A stretch of DNA of 64,000 nt from Combretum micranthum (GCA_024138025.1 JAMXBD010001440.1:308241-372240), one strand, 5' to 3'. Counted from the first letter of the stretch, positions 1 through 11,274 are shown. Numbers and translations: made by a program. Notes: generated by a model not told the origin, from the letters alone.

Positions 1-1569
1 AAACAGTTTTTATTTTTTTTTATTGGTTTGTTAGTTGTGTTATGCCGACTTAGATTTTATGTTTGAACTAGGAGTTTATGTTTTATGAAATTTATGTTTT
101 TAGTTTAAACAGGTTTCATATCCTATGAGATACCCTATGTGTATTTACAAATAATTAATGTATTATTATGGATATTAGAGCCTTTGCGTGTCTATATAAG
201 AGAGGACATGTGGCAGGTTGTAATGCCTTCAGGTTAGGGCCTTACAGACCTTACATGACAAAAATAACCTTAGAAATGGATAGATCTTTTTGAATAGGTA
301 GCAAAACAGTATGTTATATGCAAAATTCCTAGTTAAAATGAGCATGTTATGGCCATTTTAAGTTGGAATTTCAATCTATGCAAATTTTTTACGAACATAG
401 TGAAATAGAATTAGAAAGTTTAAGTAGAATTTTTATGAAATACTCATCCCAGGTATTTCTTTTGTCTATGTGACGTGGAATACGAAATTTCCCTTCCTAA
501 AGATTACTACGACTAAAAAAAGATAAAAATGGACGTGTACGGGGAATTCAAGGATATGTGATTCTATGCTTATGTGATGAAATGAGAATTAAGAATATCG
601 CAACTTCGAATTTTTTGTTTAAGTATTTTGTTTACCTATATGTATGCTTGCTTATTGTTGTTAAATTGTTTGATCACCCCTAAGAAACATTAACAAGGTT
701 TGACTTAAGACAAATAAAACATTCATGCACAGCATCCATCGAGTCACATTTCTTTCGAAAAGCTGCTACTACTACGTGTAGAGTTGGATTAGCTATTATT
801 GTACTGGGATACAGGCTATGTTCCTTCCTAGAGGATCAAAATCGTTTGGAGAATGTGACTTTAAGTTTAGAGCTGAGCCAACCGAACGCTTTAGGCGAGG
901 GCCTAAGAATTAGCAGTAAAAGGTTGAGGATCTTCATCAACAATTCTCTAACTTTTGATATGGAGGGGTAATTCGTTCTATATATGGTTTCCAGATAACT
1001 ATATATATTTGTGTAATCACATGATTTTTGCATAGCATGCATAGCATATGTGTGAAAATATAATTGAACTTGTTTGAAATCATGATGCGAATGAAAATGT
1101 ATGCCTCATTAAGCTAGTTGTAAGTTTATACCCCCATAGATTTTGTTGAAACAGGTATACCCATGGCCTTAATCGAAGATCATGACATTAAGGAAGTTAT
1201 GGATGGATGTTAAATCCTTGTGAAGGCAATGGTAACATAGGATAAAGTTACTTTGTAAGATTCCTTATATGTAATGTATGTTATGTTGGAGATTTTTAAG
1301 GAGTGTATTTATATTGACTTGAAGACAATAGTAGGGTATGCCCCTAAAATTTGTAATCAACCATGTTTATGTTTTGTGGTAAGTATTCTCCTTGTCTTGT
1401 TACTTAACCGTTATCAATATAAATTATGCTACTCCGATGCGTTCCCTTAGTTGTGATGTACACCTTGTACATGATATGGAAGCATTTGCATGACTAAGGT
1501 AGTTATTCTTAGGCTTTAGTATTGTGTATGGTGGACTGCCACATTTAGGGTACCCCTCGGGGTGTGACA
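1..1569 (+). mobile_element. LTR 'H' of chromovirus-related family, 5' part outside window
   Basis: The 3' portion of a plus-strand LTR related to those of element F. It ends in the shared terminal block (GTGGACTGCCAC, then GGGTACCCC, then GTGTGACA at 1569). No primer-binding site follows, so it is a solo or a 3' LTR. It carries the conserved ~95-nt block at about 278-373 and the second acceptor-like site (AAACAG|GT) at 1151-1154. The first acceptor is changed (TCTAT instead of TCTAG near 477), and the GTGAGT donor found in its relatives is not recognisable. The short minus-strand frames at 836-1042 and 1424-1627 are chance frames in the LTR; the same antisense frame recurs in LTR I. Confidence 0.8.
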
Positions 1570-2337
1570 GAATGATTGTTTGTTTTAGGATGATGGTAGG
1601 AGTTAGATTTGTAGGTAGAATTACCATGCATGTCGAATTTACCTGCTGTTATATTTTTGAATTTTGTCTAATCAATCTCGTAGGAGACGTTAAAGTTTGA
1701 GCTAGAATTTTTCCAATTAAAACTAAAAATCAGGGCTTTTGTCATTATATGGAAATCGAATGTTTTAAATTCGAAATGGTGCTATTGAATTCAATTAATT
1801 GTGCCCCCAGATTGTGAAATTCATAAGTTAAGTGTTTTAGTTTTAAATCTATGTGAATTTGTTTTGAGTTCCCTAGGTTTATAATAGAGTTTATGTCCTT
1901 CAATTGAACTGAATTGGGATGATATTTGGTATTTGAGAAGCACAACTTGTTATAGTGTTACATTCCTTTGTGTGAAGTTTCAAATGAATAATTGGGACTT
2001 AATGTTTAAAACTAATATGGCAAACCTAAGGTGCCAACTTTGAACATAATTTTGCAGGTGTAGAAGTGTAGAATCCAATCCATGCACTGTCTTTGTTAGT
2101 TTGACATGCCTAAGTGGAAAGTTTTGTCAAAATCTTGTTATATCATGTTGTAGGCATATGTATAGAGTGCTTTAACCCAATTGATTTGAAGTTTTGCTAA
2201 AGTGTGTTGAAAATTTCACTTAATAAAGGCATTGTTGTTAATGACCATAGTTTATAGACTTAAGCCAATTCTTGACACACTATTTCAATAAAAACTTCTG
2301 TATTCCTTTTTATGCTTAAATTGAATTTTGTTTTATA
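1570..2337. other. AT-rich non-coding stretch, probably Athila internal sequence
   Basis: No gene, RNA or repeat is recognisable. It starts directly after LTR H and leads into the decayed Athila-like ORF. A pyrimidine-rich TTTTATAG just before 2338 resembles a splice acceptor, but nothing else supports splicing here. Confidence 0.4.
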
Positions 2338-3440
2338 GGAGTGGCTCCAAAACCACAATAACCAAGAAAGAAGCAAAAGACAACAAAAGCATCTTCATCT
2401 GGATCATAGACTAGAAATGTTTTGTCTAGTCAACAACATGCTAAAGATAGGAAGAAGAGGTTAGTCAAGATGGAGTTCTTGAACAGCCAATATTTGGATT
2501 GGGATCTATTAGAAGAATATGGTATTCAGGAGACAATCCAAAAGTTGGTTCAAGATAAGACCTCATTTAGGCTTTTTGAAATGAAGGAACCAGCTTACAG
2601 AAATCTGACCATAGAGTTCCTTTCTACATTAAAGCTAGATCCTGACAAGAAGGAATCTACTTTCACTTTCTAGATCTATGGGAAGATCAATAAAATTACA
2701 CTAAAGATGATGGGTTTGGTACTGGGATAATATGAGAGAGAGGAAGAATTGGCTACTTTGCCATATGATTGGACAGAGGAGATAACTCCTGAGGCATATT
2801 GGTTATAGCTGGTTCATCCAAATAAGGATCCATTTATACCATCAAAGTCACTTGCCACCACCTATCAAAATATGGAACACAAGATACTCTATCATATTTT
2901 GCATACACCGTTAGTTGCAAGAAAACTAGTTACAGTAAGGTGACTAGTTTTGATATTTTTATCTGTTTAGCCTTATTTCAATATACAGAACTGATTTAGA
3001 AGTGGAGATAGCTAATTGATTTACAAGCAAGCTAGTGATACTAGGACAAAGTTCCTATTCTATAGAGGTTATATGACCAAGTTGTTGAAAAGAATGGGTG
3101 TATTCTAAGAACTTGTAGGTGATGAAGCGATAGTAATTGAAAAAATTTATTCTGCACATTTTAGGACTTAGGGATTGCTTAAAGTTCCTAGAAGGACTCA
3201 GCAAGCATAGGAGATTGAGGCTCAGGAGACTCAGCCTGTAGTTGCACCGACAAATAGACCCTCCACATCATCCCATCCTATTCCACCTTCTTCTTTTGGT
3301 TATGAGATTTGAGAAGAGAAAACTCAGCGAGGAATTTAGATAAGAAGAAAAATAAGAAATTTAGAAGTGCTTTATTTAATGTGGTTAAATCAACTATTTC
3401 TTTTCTCAATCCTACAACTGCCGAAGATATGAAGTTTTAA
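2338..3440 (+). pseudogene. Athila-type retrotransposon ORF, decayed
   Basis: One frame runs through this stretch with several in-frame stops; the longest open piece is 2422-2673 (83 residues). It contains a basic N-terminal patch (KDRKKRLVK), then YRNLTIEFLSTLKLD and, past a TAG stop, IYGKINKITLKMMGLVLG. The pattern of a TLEFLSTL-like strand followed by a short segment ending in a GL.LG-type turn is what I know from the plant Athila ORF family, whose function is unknown. Further matching segments continue to about 3240, then a serine-rich tail. A polypurine tract and an LTR-like region follow, so this is probably the ORF nearest the 3' LTR of an old Athila element. Assignment rests on motif memory, so confidence is moderate. 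Confidence 0.5.
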
Positions 3441-3814
3441 ACATCTTTTGATGAGTCTAGGTCCAATACACAACTAGAAAGCTAGAGTTCCTACTAGCTT
3501 TCCTTTAATTTTCACTTTTTTTTTTTCATTTATTTGATCGCCTGTACTTATTTAAGCACCCAATTCATTTAGGTAGACTTTTGATATCTGCTTCTATCAT
3601 GTACGGTTAGATAGTTTTTTTTTTTTAGCTTTTGGTTTTTTGGTTTTTGGATTTTCTGTTCTATGATTACTAGGCTTCTAAAGGTGAAAACTCTTTCTTA
3701 GGGAATGCCATTCATAATTTGAAACAATGTACTTACGGAAGTACCAACTTTTCTTTCCTTTTATTTCTTTCCTCTTAATTGATTTGATTGAGGAACAGTG
3801 AAGACACTGCTCAA
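3441..3814. other. Non-coding spacer before polypurine tract
   Basis: T-rich tracts (3510-3535 and 3615-3650) and no supported coding frame. It fits the untranslated spacer between the last ORF and the polypurine tract of an Athila-like element. Confidence 0.4.
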
Positions 3815-3832
3815 TTTAAGTATGGGGGGAAG
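3815..3832 (+). other. Polypurine tract candidate, Athila-like element
   Basis: TTTAAGTATGGGGGGAAG, the TTTAAG..GGGG type of purine tract that primes plus-strand synthesis in plant Ty3 elements. It lies after the decayed ORF and before an LTR-like AT-rich region. Confidence 0.55.
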
Positions 3833-4758
3833 AAATATTTTAATATGATGAGAATATGACTTTAGATGTCTAATTTCTTGCTTTAATTGAATATCATAGA
3901 CATCTAATGAGAACATGAATTCAATACCACAATTTGAACTTATTTTGTGTCCTAAACATAACAAGGAAAAATTAGGCAAAAACTTTTCAAAATTTTTCAT
4001 GAAATCTGAATATTGTACTTAATGAATTGATAGCATCTAATGAAAAGAAAGAAAAATTGAAAATGACTTGCTTAAGTGCCTTACTCATCAACTGATGTGA
4101 TTAGAATATTTAGTTTAAATTAAGTGATAAAGACAAATTATACTCAATCTTTCACTAAACAAACTATGTTAATTTGCTATAGATTTTATAGAAATCATTA
4201 GGAATTGGTACTTAATTGTGATAAATGATATTTTAGGTTTTGAAGGAATTATAAAGCAAATACAAGAAATTGGACAAGACTTGTGCAAAAATTGAAGGAA
4301 TGAAATATTTAACACTAGTAAGGCTAGAGTCAATGTTATCAGCTTTCAAATGCAGAATTCATCAGCCTTCAATGCAGAGAACAAACGCTGACAAACTAGA
4401 ATTCTATGCCGCTAGCGTATGGCTGATGTAGCCTATCCGCAGTAGCTAAAACTTTAATTCCTTTAACCATGTCGCTAGCTTAATTCATATAAATTCACCA
4501 GCATTCAATTTCAACAATAAACGCCGGCTTCTGGAGAATCAATGCCGCTGGTGTTGAAGGGGTATATCTCATGCATAGTATCGAATTTTTAAATGCCGTT
4601 TCTACCTTGCTTGTATGCTGCCATTGTTTCTTTGTATTGTCTAACGTTGGTAGGGTACGTCGCTAGCACACATTTGGTAATCGCTGGTGTACAATGTTCT
4701 CCACATTTTCATTAGATTATACCTAATTTTAGGAATATTGAAAACCCTAGAGTGATTC
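3833..4758 (+). mobile_element. Athila-like LTR, left part
   Basis: Sequence after the polypurine tract, cut at 4758 by solo LTR D and resuming at 52280. The exact TG start is not clear. Within it, 4325-4690 is less AT-rich and carries scattered related words (GCCGCTAGCG, GTCGCTAGC, ATGCCGCTGGTG, ATCGCTGGTG). Confidence 0.5.
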
Positions 4759-6495
4759 TGTCACGCCCTAAGGGATACCTTAAATGTGGTAGTCCACCAT
4801 ATACAACATTAAGACTTAAGAATGACTACCTTAGTCACATGAATGTCTCGATATTATATGTAAGGCATGCACCATATACCTTAGTCACGGTAATAGAAGA
4901 TGCTAGTGGAAAATGTAATTTAAGCAAGTAATATGAAGCATGCAAGAATCTAGATAAACATTAACCCACATATAAATTCATAAGTTCATTGCAAAAGCAT
5001 TAGGGGCATTCCCCTACTAAAAGTCTTCCAAGGATCGAAACATAAATACTAAGTTCTTACAAAAAAACTTAAATAACTTCACTAAAAGATTTTAAAGGAA
5101 GTTTGATCTAGGTCCTAATTGAATTTCCCCCAAAAGCTCCCAAAAGATGACTTACGCGGATAAATGGAGATCGTAGGTACAAAAGCAAATGCTCCTATGC
5201 ATACAAAAATCTATAGGGGTGTAAGCGTTACTAGCTTAGTGAGAACATTCCCAGTTTACCATACTCGAAACAAAAATTGTCAAACAAGTTTAATTATTCA
5301 AACAAGTGAGATGCAACAAACATATGAACATACAAGACATATGTTTTTCCAGGAACCATATGTTGAATGAATTTACGACCTTCATTCGGGGTTAAGTATA
5401 CCGGCTAATTACATCCAACAAATAAATTTATAGTTCTTACTGGCTGCTAATCGTCACCAAGATATGTAGATCTTACCGGTTACTACTTACCACATGCATA
5501 TACTACCAGGTATGCTAACTACCACTATCATACATTTGTCCCACAAAATGTACAATAGCGCATGCAATGAGACTCTATTCGTGAATTGCACAATTTAATT
5601 ATTATTAAGAGTCTAACATTTAGTTAATTTATTTTGAATGTGATCATACAATTTTCAGACATTCCAACATGGTAGTAAAACATACAATTAATTATAAACA
5701 ATTCAAGAGTCAATATGCTTAAAATCAATTCAACAAGCAGTATAAATCGGATGCACTTTTCCATTTTATCTTTTTCCTAGTTCTGGTGCACAATTTAAAC
5801 TCTCGAAGTTTTGAAATCAAATTAGAGCTTAAACCCTAATTAGAAGTCAACCGGATTTCTAAAGTCAACAAAACCCTAGTCTACCGTAACCGCATAAGTC
5901 CGGCATTCCTGTTTAAGAAACCCTAAGAGAGTAAGAAAGAGTTTAGTGAGTAGAATAGTTCGTAATTATCTAAGGAAGCTTAAAAAGATCAGTTTAGTAA
6001 AATCGCGACTCGTTTTGAACCCAATCGAACACAGTTCTTGAAAAACGTGTCCTAGGACTCAGAATAGTAAAAATATTCCGAATATACCGTTAGACTCGTA
6101 AAAATATAAGATTTTCAAAAATATCAATTTCATAATTTTTCGATAGCTAAAAATATTAGATATCGTATTTATACGCATATTTTCTTACTATCAGTACTTA
6201 AATTGTCATGTCTACTTTATATTACACTATTTACTACTATTCTACACTATTTATCTATCTCTACTTTTTCTTACAATCTACTCTTATAACCCATACCTCT
6301 ATTTCTTACACATTTTTCATTTCCAATACAACTTCACATCTTTCATGTCTTATGTTTAATTAATCAAAATACAAAAAAAAAAATACATTTTCACTCCCTC
6401 TCTCCTCACAAATAGCGTCAGCCACCCTCCTCTTCTTCCCAATTTGTTTTATTTTCAATTTATTTAATTAACACAAATTATCTCCCACATTTTCC

Positions 6496-6503
6496 TATAA
6501 ATA
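6496..6503 (+). promoter_or_regulatory. TATA box of LTR A
   Basis: TATAAATA followed by CCCCCTC. The same box and flank recur in the other F-type LTRs, so this is the likely core promoter of element F. Transcription would start about 30 bp downstream. Confidence 0.7.
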
Positions 6504-6611
6504 CCCCCTCTTACTTCCACTTCTTTCACACCTTTCTTCTACTAAAGTTACTCTCTCAAATTTCTACAAGAAATCTCTTCCAAGAAGTTCTCTCTACTTT
6601 AGTTCTTTTAG

Positions 6612-7864
6612 GTAATTTTTCTTCAAGTCTTCTTCATGTTTATCTACTTAGTATGAGCTTAGTGTGTGTTTTCTAAACCATGGAGGTTAAAGAAAGCAAC
6701 AATAGGTTCATACTTTGTTTTTGTTATCATATAATTCCTTTATGTTGCTTTTATATCTAATATATCTATATAGCTATATATATCTTTTATAGCATATAAG
6801 CTCATTTTTTTTGCAATTTATTTACTTTCATATTGTTTTTAAGACTAGTCTTTCTAGTTTTACACTTGTCCTCATCAAGTCAAAACATTTTTTTTTTCTT
6901 TTTGGGACTAGTCTTTTCTTAGTCCTGGGATACCTTGATGAAGCTAAGGTTCCAATACTTGATTTATTTCATTACTAGCTTATTCTTTCAAGTTATTATG
7001 TTTCTTTATGTTTACATAACTTTATGATTCATATTCATGCATGAACATAATGGCTTTGTCTCAACAAAATAAATGGGGAAATGTTTTCTTTTTTAGGAAT
7101 AAGAAATAATTTTCTTAAACAAACTTTTTTAAGAAATCTAGAGGAGCTCATAAACATACATAGAAAAGAACTTTTTGAAATAAACAAAAGTTTTATTAAA
7201 ACTTCACTTTTTATCAATTATTAGAAATTCTTTTCATCAAAATGGAATGATCTCAAGAAACAAAGAAATTATTTCTCTAAACATAGAGTTGTTATTACTT
7301 TCAAAGGAAAAGTTAGAAACTAAGCTTAGAAAGATTACGGAAATTAAATTTAGGAAAAGAAATACTCATTTGAAATAACTTAAGATATTTTCAAAGCAAA
7401 ATAAATATTTCAAAAGTTCTCATGTTTCCAAAATCTTTAAAAGACTTCACTTTTCATAGTTGAGACAACTTCATTAACTTCATACATCCAATATGAGTCA
7501 CTTAACATATGTTTATACATTTCAAAGGTGTAACAAGCTATTACATTACCTATCTCTTCAAAATGAGCTTTGGATAAAAGAAGGAAAACAAGTTTATAAA
7601 AATTCGTTATGAATCTGTTCGCCACTTTTTTGGAACCCAAACGACTTAGTTTGATGAAAATAAGTTTAAAAATAAATAGATCTTTTCGAATAGGTAGAAA
7701 ACGGTATATTATATACGAAATTCCGAGTTAAAATGAGCAAGTTATGACCATTTTAAGTTGGAATTTCCTCTTATACGATTTTACCGCGATTTTAAGAAAA
7801 GTTTAGAATCTTCAAGAATAGAAATTTCGTGAAAGACTCATTTTGGGTATTTCATCTTGTTTAG
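6612..7864 (+). other. Putative LTR intron 1 (LTR A)
   Basis: Starts GTAATT after TTTTAG and ends in CTTGTTTAG before GT. Equivalent borders occur in LTRs B (27110-28346), G (30295-31767), J (21921-24084), I (minus, 17299-15515), L (37208-38353) and E (34914-40498, with L nested inside). Inferred from conserved splice signals only. Confidence 0.5.
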
Positions 7865-7927
7865 GTAGAGAAGGACCCGGGATCACTTTCCCGAAAGATT
7901 ACTTCGATTAGGATCTACCGACATAAA

Positions 7928-8543
7928 GTGAGTTAATCCTTTACTAAGTTACATTTCCTTGTTTGTGCTTGTAAGTAGTAGCACTAGCACTAGCACTAGC
8001 AATTAGGAAAAAGATAAATGAATAATTGTTGTGTGACTTGTAATTATGATTGGTTGAATACAAGTTAAGAATATCGAAAGAAGGTTTGGTAAATAAATTG
8101 TGATTCTTGTATTGATATGATGAAAATTGTGTTGATCGCCTTTAAACTTGAACTCAATATTATCTGGTTAAATATATATTGAAATTAAATCATGCATATC
8201 ATTATTGTGAGTCACATTTATTTCACTACTATTCTTCATGTGGGGAAACGAGGAAATGGTAGTGGTGGCTAGTAGGAGCCAGAAAGTCTATAAGGCAAGC
8301 AAGAGCCGGTAAATCTGCAAATATTGATGGTCGTATGGGCCTATAACCTCCCAACCCTCAACATGGAGGGCGTAAAATCTATGCTACACTTGATTTTCGA
8401 TTAATCATGTGTATTTTGTTTGTTCATATGATTGGTACATTCTCATATGCTTGATAAACACTTGTTTGCATATGGAAATGTCTTGTAGATGGAATTATCT
8501 CACTAAGCTAGATTTACTTATACCCTTATAGCTTTTGTTACAG
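7928..8543 (+). other. Putative LTR intron 2 (LTR A)
   Basis: Starts GTGAGTT and ends TTTTGTTACAG, with CTCAC about 45 nt before the end as a branch-point candidate. Equivalents: G 31866-32573, J 24154-24833, I minus 15447-14732, L 38397-39156, E 40551-46742 (M nested inside). In LTR B the final CAG has become CAC. Confidence 0.5.
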
Positions 8544-8961
8544 TACGATTACCTTTGGTTGGCCCCAAGGAGCCCCGTATGCCAGGTACGAGTTTAAGCT
8601 ATTAGGAGTTTTTGGAAGAAGCTATTGTATTTAATTTTGAACATAGGCTTCTAGGAAAATCTCTATAGTAGGCTTGTGTTATAGTAGCTATTATTTTGTT
8701 GAAAGACTTCTAAAGCGGGGATTGCCCCTAAGATGATGTAAGGATATTATTAAAGATCTTATGTTTATTTACATAAGTTATTGCTTGCTTTTATTATCTA
8801 CTTAAATATAATACGCTTGTGAGTCTCCTACTATCTTGCAAGCACGTCTTGCATGTGATATCGAAGCTCCTGCATGACTAAGGTTGTCATTAATTAGCTT
8901 TAATATTATATGCGATGGACTGCCACGTTTAGGGTACCCTTCGGGGCATGACAGTTTAAGT

Positions 8962-8973
8962 TGGTATCAGAGC
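8962..8973 (+). other. Primer-binding site, initiator Met tRNA
   Basis: TGGTATCAGAGC, complementary to the 3' end of plant initiator methionine tRNA. It lies 8 bp after the end of LTR A and primes minus-strand DNA synthesis. This is the usual primer of plant chromoviruses. Confidence 0.9.
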
Positions 8974-9023
8974 GCAAGATTTAGATAAAGATAGTAGAAA
9001 TAGACTTTAAGTTAGATAGTAAG

Positions 9024-10504
9024 TGATGAAATATTTACCTTCAAGCGTAATTTTCAATTTATAAAGGCCCGTTCTTAATTTGCTACAAAGTTAATAGGCA
9101 GTGTACCTATCGTAAATGTAGTATAGCTTTTAAAATCGGGATCGTCCTCAGGGAATAAGCAAATACTAGTACTAAATCGTATTCTACTATCTAACTGAAC
9201 AAAATTGATATTTACTGATTTATCTAATTTTCTTTAAAACGATGCTAACACAATTCCAATAAACAATCAACATTCAATTAAGATCTAATGATCCAGGTTT
9301 TGTCTTACTTTCAATTTATCATGTGCATCATTGACAACCCATATTAGATAATTTAAAATTTAGTTCTTAAGCTATAGAGTTCCTTTAGCAAATTGTTAAT
9401 TCTTTCGAATCTAACAAATTATCTAAATCTAGGTTAATTGATTAGGATGTCTCCTAAATCAATAGCAACCCAAATTTGCATTAGTAACATGAACTCTTAA
9501 AAATAGAAGATTCTTACTATTCTATATCTAGAATTATAAACAAATCTTTTCAATTGCTTAGATCAATTCATAAAAGCAATCTTTCAATTAACTTTAATGA
9601 AAATCATACATAAGCTTGCATTCCGGATATACAAACTTAAGAAACGATTAACAAACATGCAATTGAACAAAAGAACTTCGATATTTCATTAAGAACAAAG
9701 TCTCAACACATGATAAATATGAAATTCAACAAAACCCAGATCTATAAATTTATTCTTCCATAGTGACTAATGGTAATACATGAGATTCAAAATAGAAATT
9801 CGAAACCATGATACTACCCGAAAAGATTATAGCTCAAAAGTGTCGGATCTTCAATCCTTGATAATCTTGACTTGTTATTGGAATCTCCAGAACTTCCTTC
9901 TCTTTTGAAAACTTTCGTTATCAAAATTTCGTATGTCTCCTTTCTCTTCCACAATCTCCATTTTATAATCATCTTCAATTAAATGGCATTGATTGCTCTT
10001 GATGAGGAGAAATGAAAGGTTTTGGAGGTTATGAGTCTCTTGGGTTTTCAAGTAACACTCCTTTCTTAACCGAAATAAACGTTTCTGTATTAAATAGGAG
10101 GTTATTGTAGTTAAAAAGTCATTTTCACATTGAATGACTTTTCATTAAATCGACAGGGCTAGTGACAGGTCATGTCTCACAAATGTCCCTTGCAAAGTTC
10201 AATTTCCAGGTTGACATGGTTTGAGACAGGTCATGTCTCACAAATGTCCTTCAAAAGCTTGATAATTAACCCTTAATTTTGCTTCTTCCTTGTAATGGTT
10301 GAAAGACATGGCTTGATCTTGGAATGTTGAGTTCTTCTTAATCCAAACTTTGCATTTTTGACCCGTCTTTGCTTTCTTTGAAAAATATCTCTTTTAAAGA
10401 CCTGAAAGCATAAATTAATGTTTTGAAGTGCCAAATTCTTAATAAAAATGATCAATAAAAGTTCATTTTGGCATTCACAAATTAGGAATAAATTTGGTTT
10501 ATCA
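9024..10504. mobile_element. LTR-like insertion (1481 bp) in the F leader, probably a solo LTR
   Basis: GTAAG occurs at 9019-9023 and 10505-10509, a perfect 5-bp duplication. The insert starts TGATGAAAT and ends GGTTTATCA, so its ends are TG..CA with a short inverted TGAT. It shows no similarity to the other LTRs here and no coding frame. A 26-nt direct repeat beginning GACAGGTCATGTCTCAC occurs twice, about 65 bp apart (near 10162 and 10225). Orientation and family are not known. It split the untranslated leader between primer site and pre-gag ORF. Confidence 0.75.
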
Positions 10505-10560
10505 GTAAGAAGTTAGAACTTAAGCTTAAGATCCGATTCTCTTCTTGTTCTATTTGATAG

Positions 10561-11274
10561 CTAACCTTCCTCGAAGTTAAGGAAAAATCCCGAAATTTCC
10601 TTAAGGACCCAGATGAAACCTTTGTGAACTGCCGTCTTAGGTTGAGAGTCCTATGTAAAGAATTTTCGTTAGTTGGAAGAGCCTGAACCGCCCAAGAAAT
10701 GTTTAAGTTATGGAGGAAAGGTTTGAAACATTCTTTATGGAGAAACTTGCCCAGAGAACTAAGATTCGATGTCGTAAGCAGACGAAGGTGGAGTGATGTG
10801 GAGGTTATCTACAAGTTAGAAAGGATGATGGTTTTTATGTATAGAGAAACCATGCTGCAAGAGATGACCTTCATCTTAAAGGCGGAAGGAACCCGACAGG
10901 ACCCAGACTTTCGAACCTGGAACAAGTTAGGACCCCTTTATATCTATGCACATGATGAGCTGGCAGACCATAGCGACTGGCTAAAAGTGGAGGCGGAAGA
11001 ACGGTTCTACTCGTATGTCGCCTACAGACGTATTGTCCCCATGCCATCAGAATGTAGCATCCAACCAAACTCCATCGAAACATAGTTGGAAGTGATCCCA
11101 GATGAGGATTTCATTATGGAAGATCCTCAAAGGAATGAAGGAAATGGAGAGACAGAAGGTGATCCTAAAGAAGACCCCAACGAAGACCCAGAACATGAGG
11201 AAACTCCGTCCGCATCTCCTCAGGAAGATAGTCCCCTGATTCCCAGCCCGGTACCTCCGCGAAGGTTGAGTTAG
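10561..11274 (+). pseudogene. Pre-gag ORF of element F, unknown function
   Basis: A single frame of 238 codons lies between the primer site and gag, broken only by TGA at 10684-10686 and TAG at 11083-11085, and closed by TAG at 11272-11274. The middle (10699-11085, 128 residues) is basic and tryptophan-rich, with segments such as RRRWSDVEVIYKLERMMVFM and RTWNKLGPLYIYAHDELADH. The C-terminal part (11086-11274) is strongly acidic and proline-rich (EGDPKEDPNEDPEHEE). In-frame similarity to a coding style may continue weakly to 11385. It is not gag, which starts downstream. I do not recognise the product. Its length and biased composition suggest it once was translated. Confidence 0.5.

Larger units (their letters stand above)
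5794..8953 (+). mobile_element. 5' LTR of element F ('A')
   Basis: Matches 26298-29396 plus 32951-33010 almost base for base and ends GGGGCATGACA just before the primer-binding site. Landmarks in order: a degenerate GC motif at 6415-6423, TATA at 6496-6503, donor-like AG|GTAATT at 6612, hairpin-forming block 6840-6925, conserved 95-nt block at about 7670-7765, acceptor-like TTTAG|GT at 7864, exon-like 7865-7927, donor-like GTGAGTT at 7928, CTCACTAAG branch-like motif about 45 nt before the acceptor-like TTACAG at 8543, and the terminal block. A GCACTA triplication lies near 7980-8000. The short frames at 7035-7217 and 7437-7640 are not genes. Confidence 0.92.

Noticed and set aside
836..1042. 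Short minus-strand frame, recurring opposite LTR I at 14838-15224
   Set aside because: It is the antisense of conserved LTR sequence; recurrence follows from the LTR family, the frames differ in length, and no domain is visible.
7035..7217. Two similar 60-residue minus-strand frames (7035-7217 and 27532-27714)
   Set aside because: They are the same position in LTRs A and B of one element, so the similarity reflects the LTR pair, not a conserved protein.
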